Shown here one piece after another: positions 11,101 through 26,100 of a stretch of DNA of 64,000 bases; position 1 is the first letter of the stretch; each line of letters starts with the position of its first letter. Location of the stretch: NCBI RefSeq assembly GCF_023242475.1, contig NZ_JALJFG010000013.1, positions 58,656 through 122,655 on the forward strand, read 5' to 3'. The notes under the pieces were generated by a model. That model saw only the letters and a list, made by a program, of their open reading frames with translations. It was not told the DNA's origin and did not search any database. Made by a program: the position numbers and the translations under genes. The stretch comes from Pseudomonas sp. MWU15-20650 (GTDB taxonomy: Bacteria; Pseudomonadota; Gammaproteobacteria; Pseudomonadales; Pseudomonadaceae).

Positions 11101-14100
11101 TGCCTGCGAGGGGGCCGAACCGTCGGCCGCCGAGTTGCGCCAGCAGTTGCTGCTGTCCCTGGCCGAGTACATGGTGCCCGCCGCCTTTGTGCGGGTGGCG
11201 CAGTTGCCGTTGACCACCAACGGCAAGCTCGACCGCAAAGCCCTGCCGGCGCCGGATGCCGACGCGTTGGCGCGCCGGCAGTACGCGGCCCCCGAAGGGG
11301 AGGTGGAAGCCACGATTGCCGCGATCTGGCAGGACTTGCTCGGGGTAGAGCGCGTGGGGCGTGAGGATCACTTTTTCGAACTGGGGGGCCACTCACTGCT
11401 GGCCGTCAAGCTGATCGAGCGCATGCGCCAGGTCGGCCTGGGCGCCGATGTACGCGTATTGTTTGGCCAACCCACCCTGGCCGCACTCGCGGCCGCCGTG
11501 GCCGGTGCGAACAAGGATGTGGTGGTGCCCGCCAACCGTGTGCCCGAGGGTTGCGAACACATCACCCCGGACATGCTGCCCCTGGCTGAACTGGACCAGG
11601 CCGGCATTGACCGCATTGTCGCGACGGTGCCGGGCGGTGCGGCCAACGTCCAGGAAATCTACAGCCTGGCGCCGCTGCAAGAAGGGATCTTGTATCACCA
11701 TCTCGCCGCTGCCCAAGGCGATCCCTACCTGCAATACGCGACGTTCAGCTTTGACAGCCGCGACCGCCTGCAACGGTTTGCCGCTGCGCTGCAAGGCGTG
11801 ATTTCCCGGCATGACATCCTGCGCACCGCAGTGGTGTGGGAGCGTCTTGATGAGCCGGTGCAAGTGGTCTGGCGCGAAGCTGAGCTGGGCGTCGACGAGA
11901 TTCACCTGGACCCGGCCGGCGGCGATATCGCCACGCAATTGACCGAATGCCTCAACCCGCGTCATCACCGCCTGGATATTCGCCAGGCGCCGATGATGCG
12001 CATCGGTTACAGCGAAGATGCGCCGAACCAACGCTGGGTCGCGGTGTTGCTGCTGCACCATCTGGTGGATGACGCCACCTCGTTGCGCATGCTGACCTCA
12101 GAGATCGAAGCCCACACCCGTGGCGAAGAAGCGTTGCTGGCGCCGTCGGTGCCGTACCGTAATTATGTGGCGCAGGCACGCCAGGGCGTGAGTCGCGAGG
12201 AGCACGAAGCGTTCTTTACCGAGATGTTGGGGGACATTGACGAGCCCACCTTGCCGTTTGGCCTGCAAGACGTGCAGGGCGATGGGCATGGCGTCGAGGA
12301 GGTGGTCCTGGCGCTGGATGATCGCCTCAGCCAGCGTTTGCGCGCGCAGTCACGCCAACTGGGTGTGACGCCGGCCAGCCTGTATCACTTGGCATGGGCC
12401 CGGGTGCTGGGCGGCCTGTCGGGGCGCAACGATGTGGTGTTCGGCACCGTATTGCTGGGACGTTTGCAGGGCGGTGAAGGTTCCGACCGTGCCCTCGGCA
12501 TGTTCATCAATACCTTGCCGCTGCGGGTCAGCCTGGGGGAGGCCGGTGTGCGCGCCATGGTCAAGAGTACCCACACGCGCTTGACCGGTTTGCTCGGCCA
12601 TGAGCATGCCTCGCTGGTGCTGGCGCAGCGCTGCAGTAAAATCGCGGCCTCCACACCGCTGTTCAGTTCGCTGCTCAACTATCGCCAGCTCGGCGGTGCA
12701 GACGTCTCGGCAGAAGCGGTAGCGGCCTGGGAAGGCATTGCGGTGCTCGACAGCAAGGAGCGCACCAACTACCCGCTGACCCTGTCGGTCAACGACATGG
12801 GCGAGGCATTCAGCCTCTCGGTGATGGCCGATGGGGCGATTGGCGCCGCGCGGGTCTGCAGTTACATGCAGTGCGTCCTCGACAACCTTGTGCAAGCCCT
12901 GGAGCAGACCCCGCAGGCCTCGTTGCGAGGCTTGGGGATGCTGCCGGCGCTGGAGCGCGAGCACCTGTTGCAGCACTGGAACGCCACCGACAGCCTGTTT
13001 GCCGACGCGGTCTTGATCCACCACCAGGTTGAGCTGCATGCCGCTGAACGCCCTGACGCGACTGCCGTGCTGTTTGACGATGAGCGCCTGAGCTACGGCG
13101 AACTGAACCGCCGCGCCAACCAGGTTGCGCATCGCCTGTTGAGCCTGGGTGTGCGCGTGGATGATCGCGTGGCGATCTGCGTCGACCGTGGGCTGGAGAT
13201 GATCGTCGGCCTGCTGGGCATCCTCAAGGCCGGGGCCGGCTATGTACCGATTGACCCGGCTTACCCGCAGGAGCGCATCAGCTACACCCTGCAAGACAGC
13301 GCACCGGTTGCGGTGCTGGTGCAGCAGGCGACTCATGCCTTGGTGGCTGAGTTGTCGGTGCCGGTGATCGACCTGGATTCGACGGGCTTGCAAGTCGAGC
13401 CAGTGCTGAATCCACACGTGCCCGACCTCACCTCGGCGAGCCTGGCCTATGTGATCTACACCTCCGGCTCCACCGGCCTGCCCAAGGGCGTGATGATCGA
13501 GCACCGTAACGTGGCGCGACTGTTCAGCGCCACCGAAGGCTGGTTCAACTTCAACCACCAGGACGTGTGGGCCTTGTTCCACTCGTTTGCCTTCGACTTC
13601 TCGGTGTGGGAAATCTGGGGTGCGCTGATCCATGGCGGCCAGTTGCTGGTGGTGCCGCAGCTCACCAGCCGTTCGCCGGACGAGTGTTATGCGCTGCTGT
13701 GCAGCGCCGGCGTGACCATCCTCAACCAGACGCCGAGTGCGTTCCGTTCGTTGATGGCCGCCCAGGGCCAGAGTGCCTTGAAGCACTCCCTGCGGCAGGT
13801 CATCTTCGGTGGCGAAGCCCTGGAACCGGGGATTCTCAAGCCCTGGTATGCGCGCACCACCAACGCCGGCACGCAATTGGTGAACATGTACGGCATCACC
13901 GAAACCACCGTGCACGTGACCTACCGTGCCCTTGAAGCGGCGGATGCCCAATTGGTGGGCGTCAGCCCCATCGGCGGGCGCATTCCGGACTTGCAGCTGT
14001 ATGTCCTTGACGACCAGCGCGAACCCGTGCCGGTGGGTGTCGTCGGTGAACTCTATGTCGGCGGTGCGGGGGTTGCCCGTGGCTACCTGAACCGACCTGA

Positions 14101-17100
14101 ATTGAACGCCGAACGGTTTATTGCCGACCCGTTCAGCGGCCGTGCTGACGCCCGCCTGTACAAGACCGGCGACTTGGGGCGCTGGCTGGCGGACGGCAGC
14201 ATCGATTACCTGGGGCGCAACGATGACCAGGTGAAGATCCGTGGTTTCCGTATCGAGTTGGGTGAGATCCAGGCGCGCCTGGCCGCCTGTGACGGTGTGC
14301 GTGAAGCCGTGGTGATTGCCCGCGAAGACGCGCCCGGCAACAAGCGCCTGGTGGCCTATGTCATCGCGGGCGAGGGCGCCGAGCCATCGGCCGCGGCGTT
14401 GCGCACAGAGCTGTTGGTGTCGCTGGCCGACTATATGGTGCCCAGCGCGTTCGTCATGCTCGAGCGCTTGCCGTTGACCACCAACGGCAAACTCGATCGC
14501 AAGGCCCTGCCGGCCCCCGACAGCGATGCCCTGGCCCGGCGCGAATACGAGCGCCCTGAAGGCGATGTCGAGCAGACCCTCGCCGTACTGTGGCAAGAGT
14601 TGCTGGACGTGGCACGCGTGGGTCGCCACGACAACTTCTTTGAGCTGGGCGGTCATTCGCTGCTGGCGGTCAAACTGATCGAACGCATGCGTCAGATCGA
14701 CTTGAGCGCCGACGTACGCGTGTTGTTCGGCCAACCAACCCTGGCGGCGCTGGCAGCGGCCGTGGGTGGTCATCAAGAGCTGGTGGTACCGGCCAACCTG
14801 ATCGGCCTGGACTGCTCGCGCATCACGCCGGACTTGCTGCCGCTGGCCGACCTGGACCAGGCCGCCATCGACCGTATCGTCGCCAGCGTGCCGGGCGGCG
14901 CACGCAACGTGCAGGACATCTACGCGTTGGCGCCGTTGCAGGACGGCATGCTCTACCATCACTTGGCCGCGCCGCAAGGCGATGCCTACTTGCTGCATAT
15001 GTTGTTTGCCTTCACCGGGCCGGAGCCGGTGAACCAGTTTGCCAAGGCACTGCAGAGCGTCATCGACCGCCACGACATCTTGCGCAGCAGCATGGTCTGG
15101 GACGGGCTCGAAGAGCCGGTGCAGGTGGTTTGGCGCCAGGCAACCCTGGGCCTGGAAGAAGTGGTGATCGACGCGGCCGACGGTGACGTACTGGGGCAAT
15201 TGCACCGTCAGTTCGACCCGCGCCATTACCGCCTGGATATGCAGCGTGCGCCGCTGATGCACCTGGCCTACACCCAGGACAGCGCCAACCAACGCTGGGT
15301 CGGCATCCTGTTGTTCCATCACATGATGCTCGACCACACCGCGCTTGAAGTGCTGATCGAGGAAGTCCAGGCCAGCCTCAAGGGCCATACCGAACACTTG
15401 GCGCCGTCGATTCCGTATCGTAACCATGTGGCACAGTCGCGCCTCGGTGCTGATCGACAGGCCCATGAACGCTTCTTCACCGACATGCTCGCTGACATCG
15501 ATGAACCGACCTTGGCCTTCGGCCTGCGCGATGTGCAGGGCGATGGCAGCGGTGTCGAAGAAGCCCACCTGATGCTTGACAGTCAGTTGAGCGCGCGCCT
15601 GCGTGAGCAAGCGCGTCTGCTCGGCGTCAGTGCCGCGAGCCTGATGCACCTGGCCTGGGGCCAGGTGTTGGCGCAGGTGGCCGGGCGTGACGACGTGGTG
15701 TTCGGCACGGTGTTGCTCGGCCGCCTGCAAGGTGGTGAAGGTGCCGGCCGTGCCTTGGGGCTGTTCATCAACACCTTGCCACTGCGGGTCAGTGTCGGTG
15801 AGCACGGCGCCCGCGAGGCGGTGCGCGTCACCCACGAACGCCTGTCACAATTGCTCGCCCATGAACACGCGTCGTTGTCCCTGGCCCAGCAGTGCAGCGG
15901 CCTGCCGGCGGCGCAAGCGCTGTTCAATACCTTGCTCAACTATCGGCACAGCGCGGCGGTCGAGGCCACCAGCGCCGACATTACTGCCTGGGACGGCATC
16001 CAGGCCCTGGGCATGGAAGAGCGCACCAACTACCCGCTGGTGTTGAACATCGATGATTTTGGCGCGGGCTTCCAACTCAATGCCCAGGCGCTGGAAAAAA
16101 TCGGCGCGCAACGGGTCTGCGGCTTTATGCAGAGGGCCCTGGCGCACTTGGTCGACGCATTGGAGGACACGCCACAGCGCGCCTTGAATCAACTGTCGGT
16201 GCTGTCGGCCGCCGAGCGTGAGGCGGTGTTGGTCGATGTCAATGCCACCGCCGTGCACTACCCCGAGGCGCAGACCATCCACCGGCTGTTCGAGGCACAG
16301 GTCGAGCGGCAACCGGACGCCACGGCGGTGTGCCAGGGCGACCAGCACATCACGTATCGCCAGCTCAACCAGCGCGCCAATCAGTTGGCCCATCGCCTGC
16401 TCGAAGAGGGCGTGCGCCCGGATGATCGAGTGGCCATTTGCGCGCGGCGCAGCCTTGAAACCCTGGTCGGCCTGGTGGCGATCCTCAAGGCCGGCGCGGC
16501 GTACGTCCCCATCGACCCGGCGCACCCGCAGGAACGCATCGCCTACCTGTTGCAGGACTGCGCGCCGATGCTGGTGCTGGCGCAATCGAGTACCCGTTCA
16601 TTGCTCGGCGACACGCCATTGCCGGTGATCGAGCTGGACAGCGATCAATGGCATCGCCGCCCGACGCTTGACCCAAGCGTGCAGGGCCTGACGTCAGCGA
16701 ACCTCGCCTATGTGATCTACACCTCCGGCTCCACCGGTTTGCCTAAAGGCGTGATGGTGGAACACCGCACCCTGGAAAACCTGGTGCACTGGCATTGCCA
16801 GGCCTTCAACCTGCACGCCGGCAGCCATACCTCCAGCGTCGCCGGGTTTGGCTTTGACGCCATGGCCTGGGAAGTCTGGCCAGCCCTTTGCGTGGGGGCG
16901 ACCCTGCACCTGCCGCCGGCCAAGGCGGGCAGCGAAGACATCGACGCGCTGTTGCATTGGTGGCTGGCACAGCCGCTGGACGTGAGCTTCCTGCCGACCC
17001 CGGTGGCGGAATACGCGTTCAGCCAGCAAATGCAACACCCGAGCCTGAAGACCTTGCTGATCGGCGGCGACCGCCTGCGCCAGTTCAACACGCCGCAGCG

Positions 17101-20100
17101 CTTCCAGGTGGTCAACAACTACGGCCCGACCGAGGCCACGGTGGTCGCTACGTCCGGCCTGATCAATGCCGGCCAGCTCTTGCACATTGGCAAACCCATC
17201 GCCAATACCCAGGTCTACCTGCTCGATGCGCACCTCAAACCCGTACCTAAAGGTGTGGTCGGTGAGCTGTACGTCGGTGGCGCCGGTGTGGCGCGCGGTT
17301 ACCTCAACCGTCCGGAACTGACCGCCGAACGTTTCCTGCGTGACCCGTTCAGCCAGGACCCGCTGGCGCGCCTGTATCGTACCGGCGACCTGGCACGTTG
17401 GCTGGAGGAGGGCACCCTGGATTACCTGGGCCGTAACGACGACCAGGTGAAAATCCGTGGCGTTCGCATCGAGCTCGGCGAAATCGAAAGCCGCTTGAGC
17501 GAGTACCCAGACGTCAGCGAAACCGTGGTGCTCGCACGTGAAGGTCGCCTGGTGGCGTACTTCACCGAACACCAGCCGGTCGACCGTCAAGCCCTGCGCA
17601 GTGCGTTGCAGGCGCAGTTGCCGGAGTACATGGTGCCAACCGTGTATGTGCGCCTGGACAGCCTGCCGCTGACCGCCAACGGCAAGCTGGACCGCAAGGC
17701 CCTGCCGGTTCCCGATCAGGAGGCATTACTCAGTCGCGGCTACGCGGCGCCCGAGGGTGAGGTGGAAATCGCCCTGGCGCAGATCTGGAGCCAGGTGCTC
17801 AAGGTCGAGCAGGTCGGGCGCGAGGATCACTTCTTTGAACTGGGCGGGCACTCGTTGCTGGCCATGCGTTTGATCTCCCAAGTACGCCTGCACCTGGGCG
17901 TGGAGCTGGACCTGGCGGCGCTGTTTGCGCACCCGCAACTCTCGGCCCTCGCGCAGGTGGTGGCCAAGGCCGGGCGCAGCCACTTGCCGGCGATTGTGCC
18001 GGTGTCCCGCGAAGAGTCGTTGCCGCTGTCGTTTGCCCAGCAACGCCTGTGGTTCCTGGCACAGATGGACAATGCCGCAGCGGCCTACAACATGCCGATC
18101 GGCCTGGGCCTGCGTGGCGCACTGGACGCCCTGGCGCTGGAGCGCGCACTGGCGCAGATCGTCAGTCGCCATGAAGTGCTGCGCAGCGCCTTTGTGGTGG
18201 ACAACGATGAACCGCAGTTGGTGATTACTCCAGTCGAAGGCTCGTTCGTGCTGATGCAGGATGATCTGCGCGAACAGGCTGACGCGCCGCAGCAATTGCA
18301 GGCACTGAGCGAGCATGAAGCACTGGCGCCGTTCGACCTGGTCAATGGCCCGTTGCTGCGGGCGCGCCTGGTACGCCTGGGCGATGAGCACCATGTGTTG
18401 CTGCTGACGGTGCACCATATTGCTGCCGATGGCTGGTCGATGGGCGTGCTGACCCGCGAAATGGTGGCGTTGTATGGCGCCTACAGCCAGGGCCTGGCCG
18501 ATCCGTTGCCGCCGTTGGCGTTGCAATACGCCGACTTTGCCGTGTGGCAGCGCCGCTGGTTGAGTGGCGAGGTGCTGCACAAGCAGAACCTGTATTGGCA
18601 GCAGACCCTGGCCGGCGCGCCGGCCGTATTGACCCTGCCCACCGACCGGCCGCGTCCGGCGCAGCAGGACTTCAGCGGCGCGGTGCTGCCCTTGCAGCTG
18701 GATGCGTCGTTGAGCGAGGGCCTCAAGGCGCTCAGCCAGCGACATGGCACCACCTTGTACATGACCCTGCTGGCGGCGTGGGCGGTGTTGCTGAGTCGCT
18801 TGTCCGGGCAGGATGAAGTGGTCATCGGCTCGCCGGTAGCCAACCGCAACCGGGTCGAAGTGGAGGGCCTGATCGGCCTGTTCGTCAACACCCTGGCGGT
18901 GCGCATCGATGCCTCGGGCGAACCGACGGTGCAAACCTTGCTGGCGCGGGTCAAGACCCAGGCGCTGGGCGCGCAGGCGCACCAGGACCTGCCGTTCGAG
19001 CAAGTGGTGGATATCGTCAAACCGGTGCGCAGCATGGCCTACAGCCCGCTGTTCCAGACCATGCTGACCTGGCAGGGCAGCGAGGGCGCAGCACCGGTAT
19101 TCGGCGACCTGAGAATGGAGGACGGCGGCCAGATCAACACGGCGGCCAAGTTCGACCTGTCCCTCGAATTGAGCGAAGCCCAAGGCCATATCATCGGTTC
19201 CCTGAGCTACGCCACGGCGCTGTTCGATGAGGCGACCCTCACGCGTCACCTGGGTTATTTCGAGCGCCTGTTGCAGGCCATGGTCAGCGATGATCAGGGT
19301 GTGCTGGCGCGCGTGCCGTTGCTCGATGAGTCGGAGCGCCAACAGCAACTGGCCGCGCTCAGTGGCCTGCGCACACCGCTCAACCCCGGCACCGTGCACA
19401 GTCTGTTTGAAGCCCAGGCCGTGCGCACCCCAGACGCGCTGGCAGTGCAGGCGGGTGAGCACTCGCTGAGCTACCGCGAACTCAACGAGCGCGCCAACCA
19501 ACTGGCCCATCATCTGCGCCAGCTCGGCGTACAACCGGATGCACGCGTGGCGATTTGTGTCGAGCGCAGCCCTGAATTGATCGTCGGCCTGCTGGCGATA
19601 CTAAAGGCCGGCGGCGCCTACGTGCCGATCGACGCGAACTACCCGTTGGAACGCATTCACTACATGCTGCAAGACAGCGCTCCAGCGGCGTTGCTGGTGC
19701 ATGGCGTGACCGCACAGCTGGCCTGCACGCCGGGGCTGCCAGTGGTCGACCTTGACGGTGACGACTGGCGCGAGCACGCCCTGGATAACCCGCAGGTGGC
19801 CGGGTTGAGCCCGACGCACCTGACCTACGTGATCTACACCTCGGGCTCCACCGGCCAGCCCAAAGGCGTGATGGTCGAGCACCAGGGCGTGGTCAACATG
19901 CTTGGCTGGTACCTCGCAGACGTCGGGCTGGACGCCAGCGATGCGGTGCTGCTGCTGACCTCCCACAGCTTCGACCTGACCCAGAAAAACATCTTCGCCA
20001 GCCTTGCCGTCGGCGCCACCTTGCACCTGGCGGACAGCCCGTTTGATCCGGTGAGCATCGTGCGCCAGATCGGCGAGCAGGCGATCACCCATATCAACCT

Positions 20101-23100
20101 GGCACCGAGTGCGTTCTATGCGCTGATCGATGCCGACCCGCAACAGGTGTTGAGCGGCCTGCGCCGGGTGGTCCTGGGCGGTGAGCCGATCAAACTGTCG
20201 CAGTTGGAAAAACTGCAGGCCCCGCGCCCACGCTTCATCAACAGCTATGGCCCGACCGAGTGCAGCGACGTGGTGGCGTGGCACGCGGTTGACGCCGACC
20301 TGTCGCGCTACGGGGCCGGCGATATTCCCCTGGGCCAGCCGTTGCGCAACCTGACGCTCTACGTGCTGGATGCCTACGGGCAACCGGTGCCGACCGGCAG
20401 CGTCGGTGAGCTGTACATCGGCGGCGCCGGTGTGGCGCGCGGTTACCTCAACCGTGAAGCACTGACGGCCGAGCGTTTCCTCGACGACCCGCACACTCCC
20501 GGCGGGCGCATGTACCGCACCGGCGACCTGGCGCGTTATCGTCCAGACGGCACGCTCGACTACCTGGGGCGCAATGACGACCAGGTCAAAATTCGCGGCC
20601 TGCGCATCGAGCTCGGCGAAATCGAAGCCTTGCTCGCGGCCTGCCCCGAGGTCATCGAAGCGGCGGTACTGGTGCGTGATGAACGCCTGGTGGCGTACTT
20701 CACAGGGCAGGCGCCAAAGGTCGAAGACCTGCGCACCTACCTGCAAAGCGCACTGCCGGAGTACATGGTGCCGTCGGCCTATGTGCAGCTCGCAGCATGG
20801 CCGCTGAGCCCCAACGGCAAGATGGATCGCAAGGCGCTGCCGGCGCCGGGCCTCGATGCGGTAGTCAGTGGCGTGTATGAAGCGCCCGAAGGCGAGCTTG
20901 AAACCACGCTGGCGCAGATCTGGCAGGATTTGCTGGGGTTGGAGCAGGTCGGGCGCCAGGGGCATTTCTTTGAATTGGGCGGGCACTCGCTGTTGGCGAT
21001 GCGCCTGATCTCCCAGGTGCGCCAGCGCCTGGGCGTGGAGTTGAGCCTGGCCGAGTTGTTTGCCCAGCCGCAACTGGCCGCATTGGCCCAGGTGTTGGCC
21101 CAGGCGGCACGCAGCACCTTGCCGGCCATCTTGGCGGTGCCAAGGGATCAGGACTTGCCGCTGTCGTTCGCCCAGCAACGTTTGTGGTTCCTGGCGCAGA
21201 TGGAAGGCGCCAGCACGGCCTACAACATGCCGATTGCCCTCGGGTTGCGCGGTCACCTGGATGCCCAGGCGCTGGAACGCGCCCTGGCCGCCATCGTGGC
21301 GCGTCACGAAGCCCTGCGCAGCCGGTTTGTGCAACACGACGATGAACCACGGGTGCGGATTGACCCGGTCGAGCAGGGGTTCGCGCTGCTGCGCCTGCCA
21401 GTCGACAACGACGCCGCGTTGCAGGCGCATATCAGTGCCGACGCGTTGGAACCCTTCGACCTGGAGCAAGGGCCGTTGATTCGTGCAAGCCTGTTGCGCC
21501 GTGCCGACGACCACCATGTGCTATTGCTGACCATGCACCACATCGTCTCCGATGGTTGGTCGATGGGCGTGCTCACCCATGAACTGATGGCGCTGTACGA
21601 GGCGTTCCGTCTTGGCCACGCCGATCCGCTGCCGCCGTTGGCCCTGCAATACAGCGACTTTGCCGTATGGCAACGGCGTTGGTTGAGTGGCGAAGTCCTG
21701 CAGCAGCAAAGCCAGTACTGGCAGCAGGCGCTCGCCGATGCGCCTGCGCTGCTGATGCTACCCACCGACCGCCCACGGCCGGCTCGCCAGGACTACAGCG
21801 GCGCCACCCTGAGCGTGCTGCTCGACGTCAACCTGACCGCCGGGCTCAAGGCCCTGAGCCAGCGCCACGGCACCACGTTGTACATGACCATGATGGCGGC
21901 GTGGGCCGCGTTGCTCTGCCGGTTGTCCGGCCAGGATGAAGTGGTGATCGGTTCACCGGCCGCCAACCGCATGCGCGCCGAAGTCGAAGGGCTGATCGGC
22001 CTGTTCGTCAACACCCTGGCGGTGCGTATCGGCGCCGGCGCAGACTTGAGCGTGGCCGCCTTGCTGGCCCACGCCAAGGACCGCACGTTGGCGGCGCAGG
22101 CCCACCAGGACTTGCCGTTCGAGCAAGTGGTGGAGGTGCTCAAGCCGGCGCGCAGCCTGGCCCATAGCCCGATATTCCAGACCCTGCTGACCTGGCAGAA
22201 CAGCGACGGCCAGAGCCTGGTGATGGGTGACTTGCAGTTCGAAGGGGTTGGCGAGGCCAGCAGCTTTTCCAAGTTCGACCTGTCATTGGACCTCAGCGAG
22301 GTGCAGGGCCATATCGCCGGTGCGCTGGAATACGCCACCGCGTTGTTTGACGAGACCACGATGCAACGTTACCTGGGCTACTTCGAGCGCCTTTTGCAGG
22401 CGATGGTCGCCGACGATCAGGCCCTGCTCGCACATATCCCGTTGCTGGATGAAGACGAGCGCGACTACCTGCTGCACGACCTCAACGCCAACCACGTGGC
22501 CTATCCGCACGACAGCACCCTTCACCAGTTGTTCGAGGCCCAGGTCGAGGCGCATCCGCAGGCCATCGCTGTGGCGTTCGAACAGCAACGCCTCAGTTAT
22601 GCCGAGCTGAACCGCCGGGCCAACCGCCTCGCGCACCAGTTGATCGGCCTGGGGGTCGGCCCGGATGACCGCGTGGCAATCTGCGCCGAGCGGGGCGACG
22701 AAGTGCTGGTCGGCCTGCTCGGGGTGCTGAAAGCCGGCGCCGCCTATGTGCCGCTGGACCCCAACTACCCGCCGGAGCGCCTGGCCTACATGATCGCCGA
22801 CAGTACGCCGTCGGTGGTGCTGAGCCAACGCGCGCTGCTGGAGCGCCTGCCGGCGCTGGCGATTCCCCACGTGCTGCTCGACGCCCCGCATACGGGCGCC
22901 GAACACAACCCACAGGTGCCGGGCCTGACGGCGCGTCACCTGGCATATGTGATCTACACCTCGGGTTCGACCGGCAATCCCAAGGGCGTGATGATCGAGC
23001 ACCGTGGGCTGGTCAACTACAGCCTGGACGCCGCACGCCTGTTCGGCCTGACCGCGCAGGACACGGTGTTGCAACAGAACACCCTGAACTTCGACCTGTC

Positions 23101-26100
23101 GGTGGAGGAGATCTTCCCGGCCCTGCTGGCGGGTGCAACCCTGGCGCCGAGCCGCCACGTATTCGGCAGCGAAGCCGCGCAGGACCCTGCGATCACGCTC
23201 ACCGTCCTGCACCTGACGGCCGCGCACTGGCACACCCTGGCCGCCGAATGGCACCACACGCCGCACCAGGCCCAGGCGCATTTGCAGCATGTGCGCTTGA
23301 TCAACGTCACCGGGGATGCGTTGTCGGCGCAGAAATTGAAACTGTGGGACGAAGTGCGTCCGGCCCATACCCGCCTGATCAACACCTATGGCCCGACGGA
23401 AGCGACGGTGTCCTGCACCGCGGCCTACGTGACTCATAGCGCGGACACCAACGGCAACACGACCATCGGCAAACCGATGGCCAACACCCGTATCTACCTG
23501 CTGGACAGCCAGCAGCAGCCGGTGCCGCTCGGTGTAGCGGGGGAGATCTTCATCGGCGGGGACGGTGTGGCACGCGGTTACCTGAACCTCGACGCGATCA
23601 GCGCCGAGCGCTTCATCGCTGACCCGTTCAGCACCGCGCCGGGTGCGCGGATGTACAAGACCGGTGACCTGGCACGCTACCTGGCCGATGGTTCGATCGA
23701 GTACCTGGGCCGCAATGACTTCCAGGTCAAGGTGCGCGGTTTCCGCATCGAATTGGGCGAGATCGAAGCGCGCCTCGGCAACTGCGCCGGAGTCAAGGAA
23801 GCGGCTGTGATTGCCCGCGAAGACCTGCCCGGCGAGAAGCGCCTGGTGGCCTACGTGGTGCCGCACGCCGGGGTCAGCCTCACGGCGGCCGGGCTGCGCA
23901 GCTACCTGGCGCCGTTACTGGCCGAATACATGATCCCGTCGGCGTTCGTGACCCTGGACGCATTGCCGCTGACGCCTAACCGCAAACTCGACCGCAAGGC
24001 GTTGCCGGCCCCGGATCATCTGGCGGTGGCCAGCCGTGATTACCAGGCGCCCGAGGGGCGTATCGAACGCAGCCTCGCACTGATCTGGGCGCAGGTCTTG
24101 CAGCTGGAGCAGGTTGGTCGGCATGACAACTTCTTCGAGCTGGGAGGGCATTCGCTGCTGGCGGTCAAACTGGTGGAGCGCATGCGCCAGGAAGACCTTC
24201 GGGTTGACGTCGGTGCCTTGTTTACCCACCCAACCCTCGCCGGGTTGGCCAAGGTCGTGGGCAGCCGCCGTGCACTGGTGATCCCGGCCAATGGCATTAC
24301 CGCCGAGTGCCAACGGATTACCCCGCAGATGTTGCCGCTGGCCAGCCTCGGCCAGGACGAAATCGATAGCCTGGTCGCCGGCGTGCCGGGCCAACTGGCC
24401 AACGTACAGGATATCTACGGCATGACGCCGTTGCAGGAGGGCATTCTCTACCACCATTTGCTCGCGGATGAAGGCGACGTGTACCTGGAGCAGGCGTCGT
24501 TCAACTTTGACCGCCGCGAGCGCCTCGACGCCTTTGCCCACGCCTTGCAAGGCGTGGTCGAGCGCAACGATATCCTGCGCTCGACCATGCGCTGGGAAGG
24601 CTTGAGTGAGCCGGTGCAGGTGGTGCTGCGCCAGGTGCCATTTGCCCTCGAGGAGATCAGCCTGGAAGGCGAGGGGGACGCCGCCGCGCAACTGCGTGAG
24701 CGCTTCCACCCGCGACACTTGCGCATGGACCTGCGTGACGCCCCGCTGATGCGCCTGGTGTGTGCCTATGACGGTCCGCAACAGCGCTGGTCTGCACTGT
24801 TTATGTTCCACCACATGCTGTTCGACCACGTGGCCATGGACATCCTGCAAGACGAGTTGCAGGCGTTCCTTTCGGGCCAGGAAGCCCGCTTGAATGCGCC
24901 GGTGCCGTACCGCAACTACGTGGCCCAGGCGCGCCTGGGCATGACCGAACAGGAGCATGAAGCGTTCTTCAGCGCAATGCTGGCCGACATCGACGAGCCA
25001 ACCCTGCCGTTCGGCCTGCACGATGTGCAAGCCGGTGGCGTGCTGGAACTGGCGCAACTGCCCGTGGAAGACGGCCTCGGCCAGCGTCTGCGCAGTGCTG
25101 CGCGGCAACTGGGGGTGAGTGCCGCGAGCCTGATCCATGTGGCCTGGGCCCAGGTGTTGGCGCATGTCTGCGGCCAGGATGACGTGGTCTTCGGTACCGT
25201 GCTGATGGGCGGCATGCAGGGCGGCGAACGCGCCCTGGGGCTGTTTATCAACACCTTGCCGCTGCGCGTGAGTGTTGGTGCCGAAAGCGCGCAGGCTGGG
25301 GTCAAGGCGACCCATGCCCGCCTGAGCACGCTGTTGAGCCATGAACACGCATCCCTGGCCCTGGCGCAGCGTTGCAGCGGCGTGGCCGCGCCGGCACCGC
25401 TGTTCAGTGCCTTGCTCAACTACCGTCACAGTGTCGGCGCCGCCGCCAGTGAGGACCTTGCGGTATGGGCCGGTATCCAGGCCCTGGGCGGTGAAGAGCG
25501 CAGTAACTATCCGCTGTCGCTGGACGTCGATGACTTTGGCCAGGCCTTTGCCTTGACCGTGCAGGTCAGCCCGGAGGTGGGCGCGCAGCGCGTATGTGCC
25601 TATATGCACGGCGCGTTGGACAGCCTGGTGGACGCCTTGGAGCGCACCCCGAACGCTTCGCTGAGCAGCCTGGAGATTCTGCCGCTGGTCGAGCGTCGCC
25701 AAGTGTTGCTGGACTTCAACCAGACCCGCACCGACGACGCCCAGGATCAACTGATCCATGGGGTGTTCGAGCAACAGGTACTGCGCAATGCCGATGCCAT
25801 CGCGCTGGAGTTCGACGGTCAGTCGCTCACCTATGGCGAGTTGAATGCCCAGGCCAACCAGTTGGCCCATCATTTGATCGCCCTCGGCGTGCAGCCCGAT
25901 GACCGTGTAGCCATTGCCCTGGAACGCGGAACCCAGATGGTGGTGGCGTTGCTCGCCAGCCTGAAGGCCGGTGCCGCCTACGTGCCGCTCGACCCGGCCT
26001 ACCCACCACAACGCCTGGCCTTCATGCTGGCCGACAGTGCGCCGCGGCTGTTGCTCAGTGAGTACGCGGTACTGCCGTTGCTCGGCGCACTGCCACCGGC

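Noticed and set aside
12350..15835. Minus-strand open frame of about 1,160 codons under the second synthetase
   Set aside because: Same shadow effect; no start signal or family resemblance.
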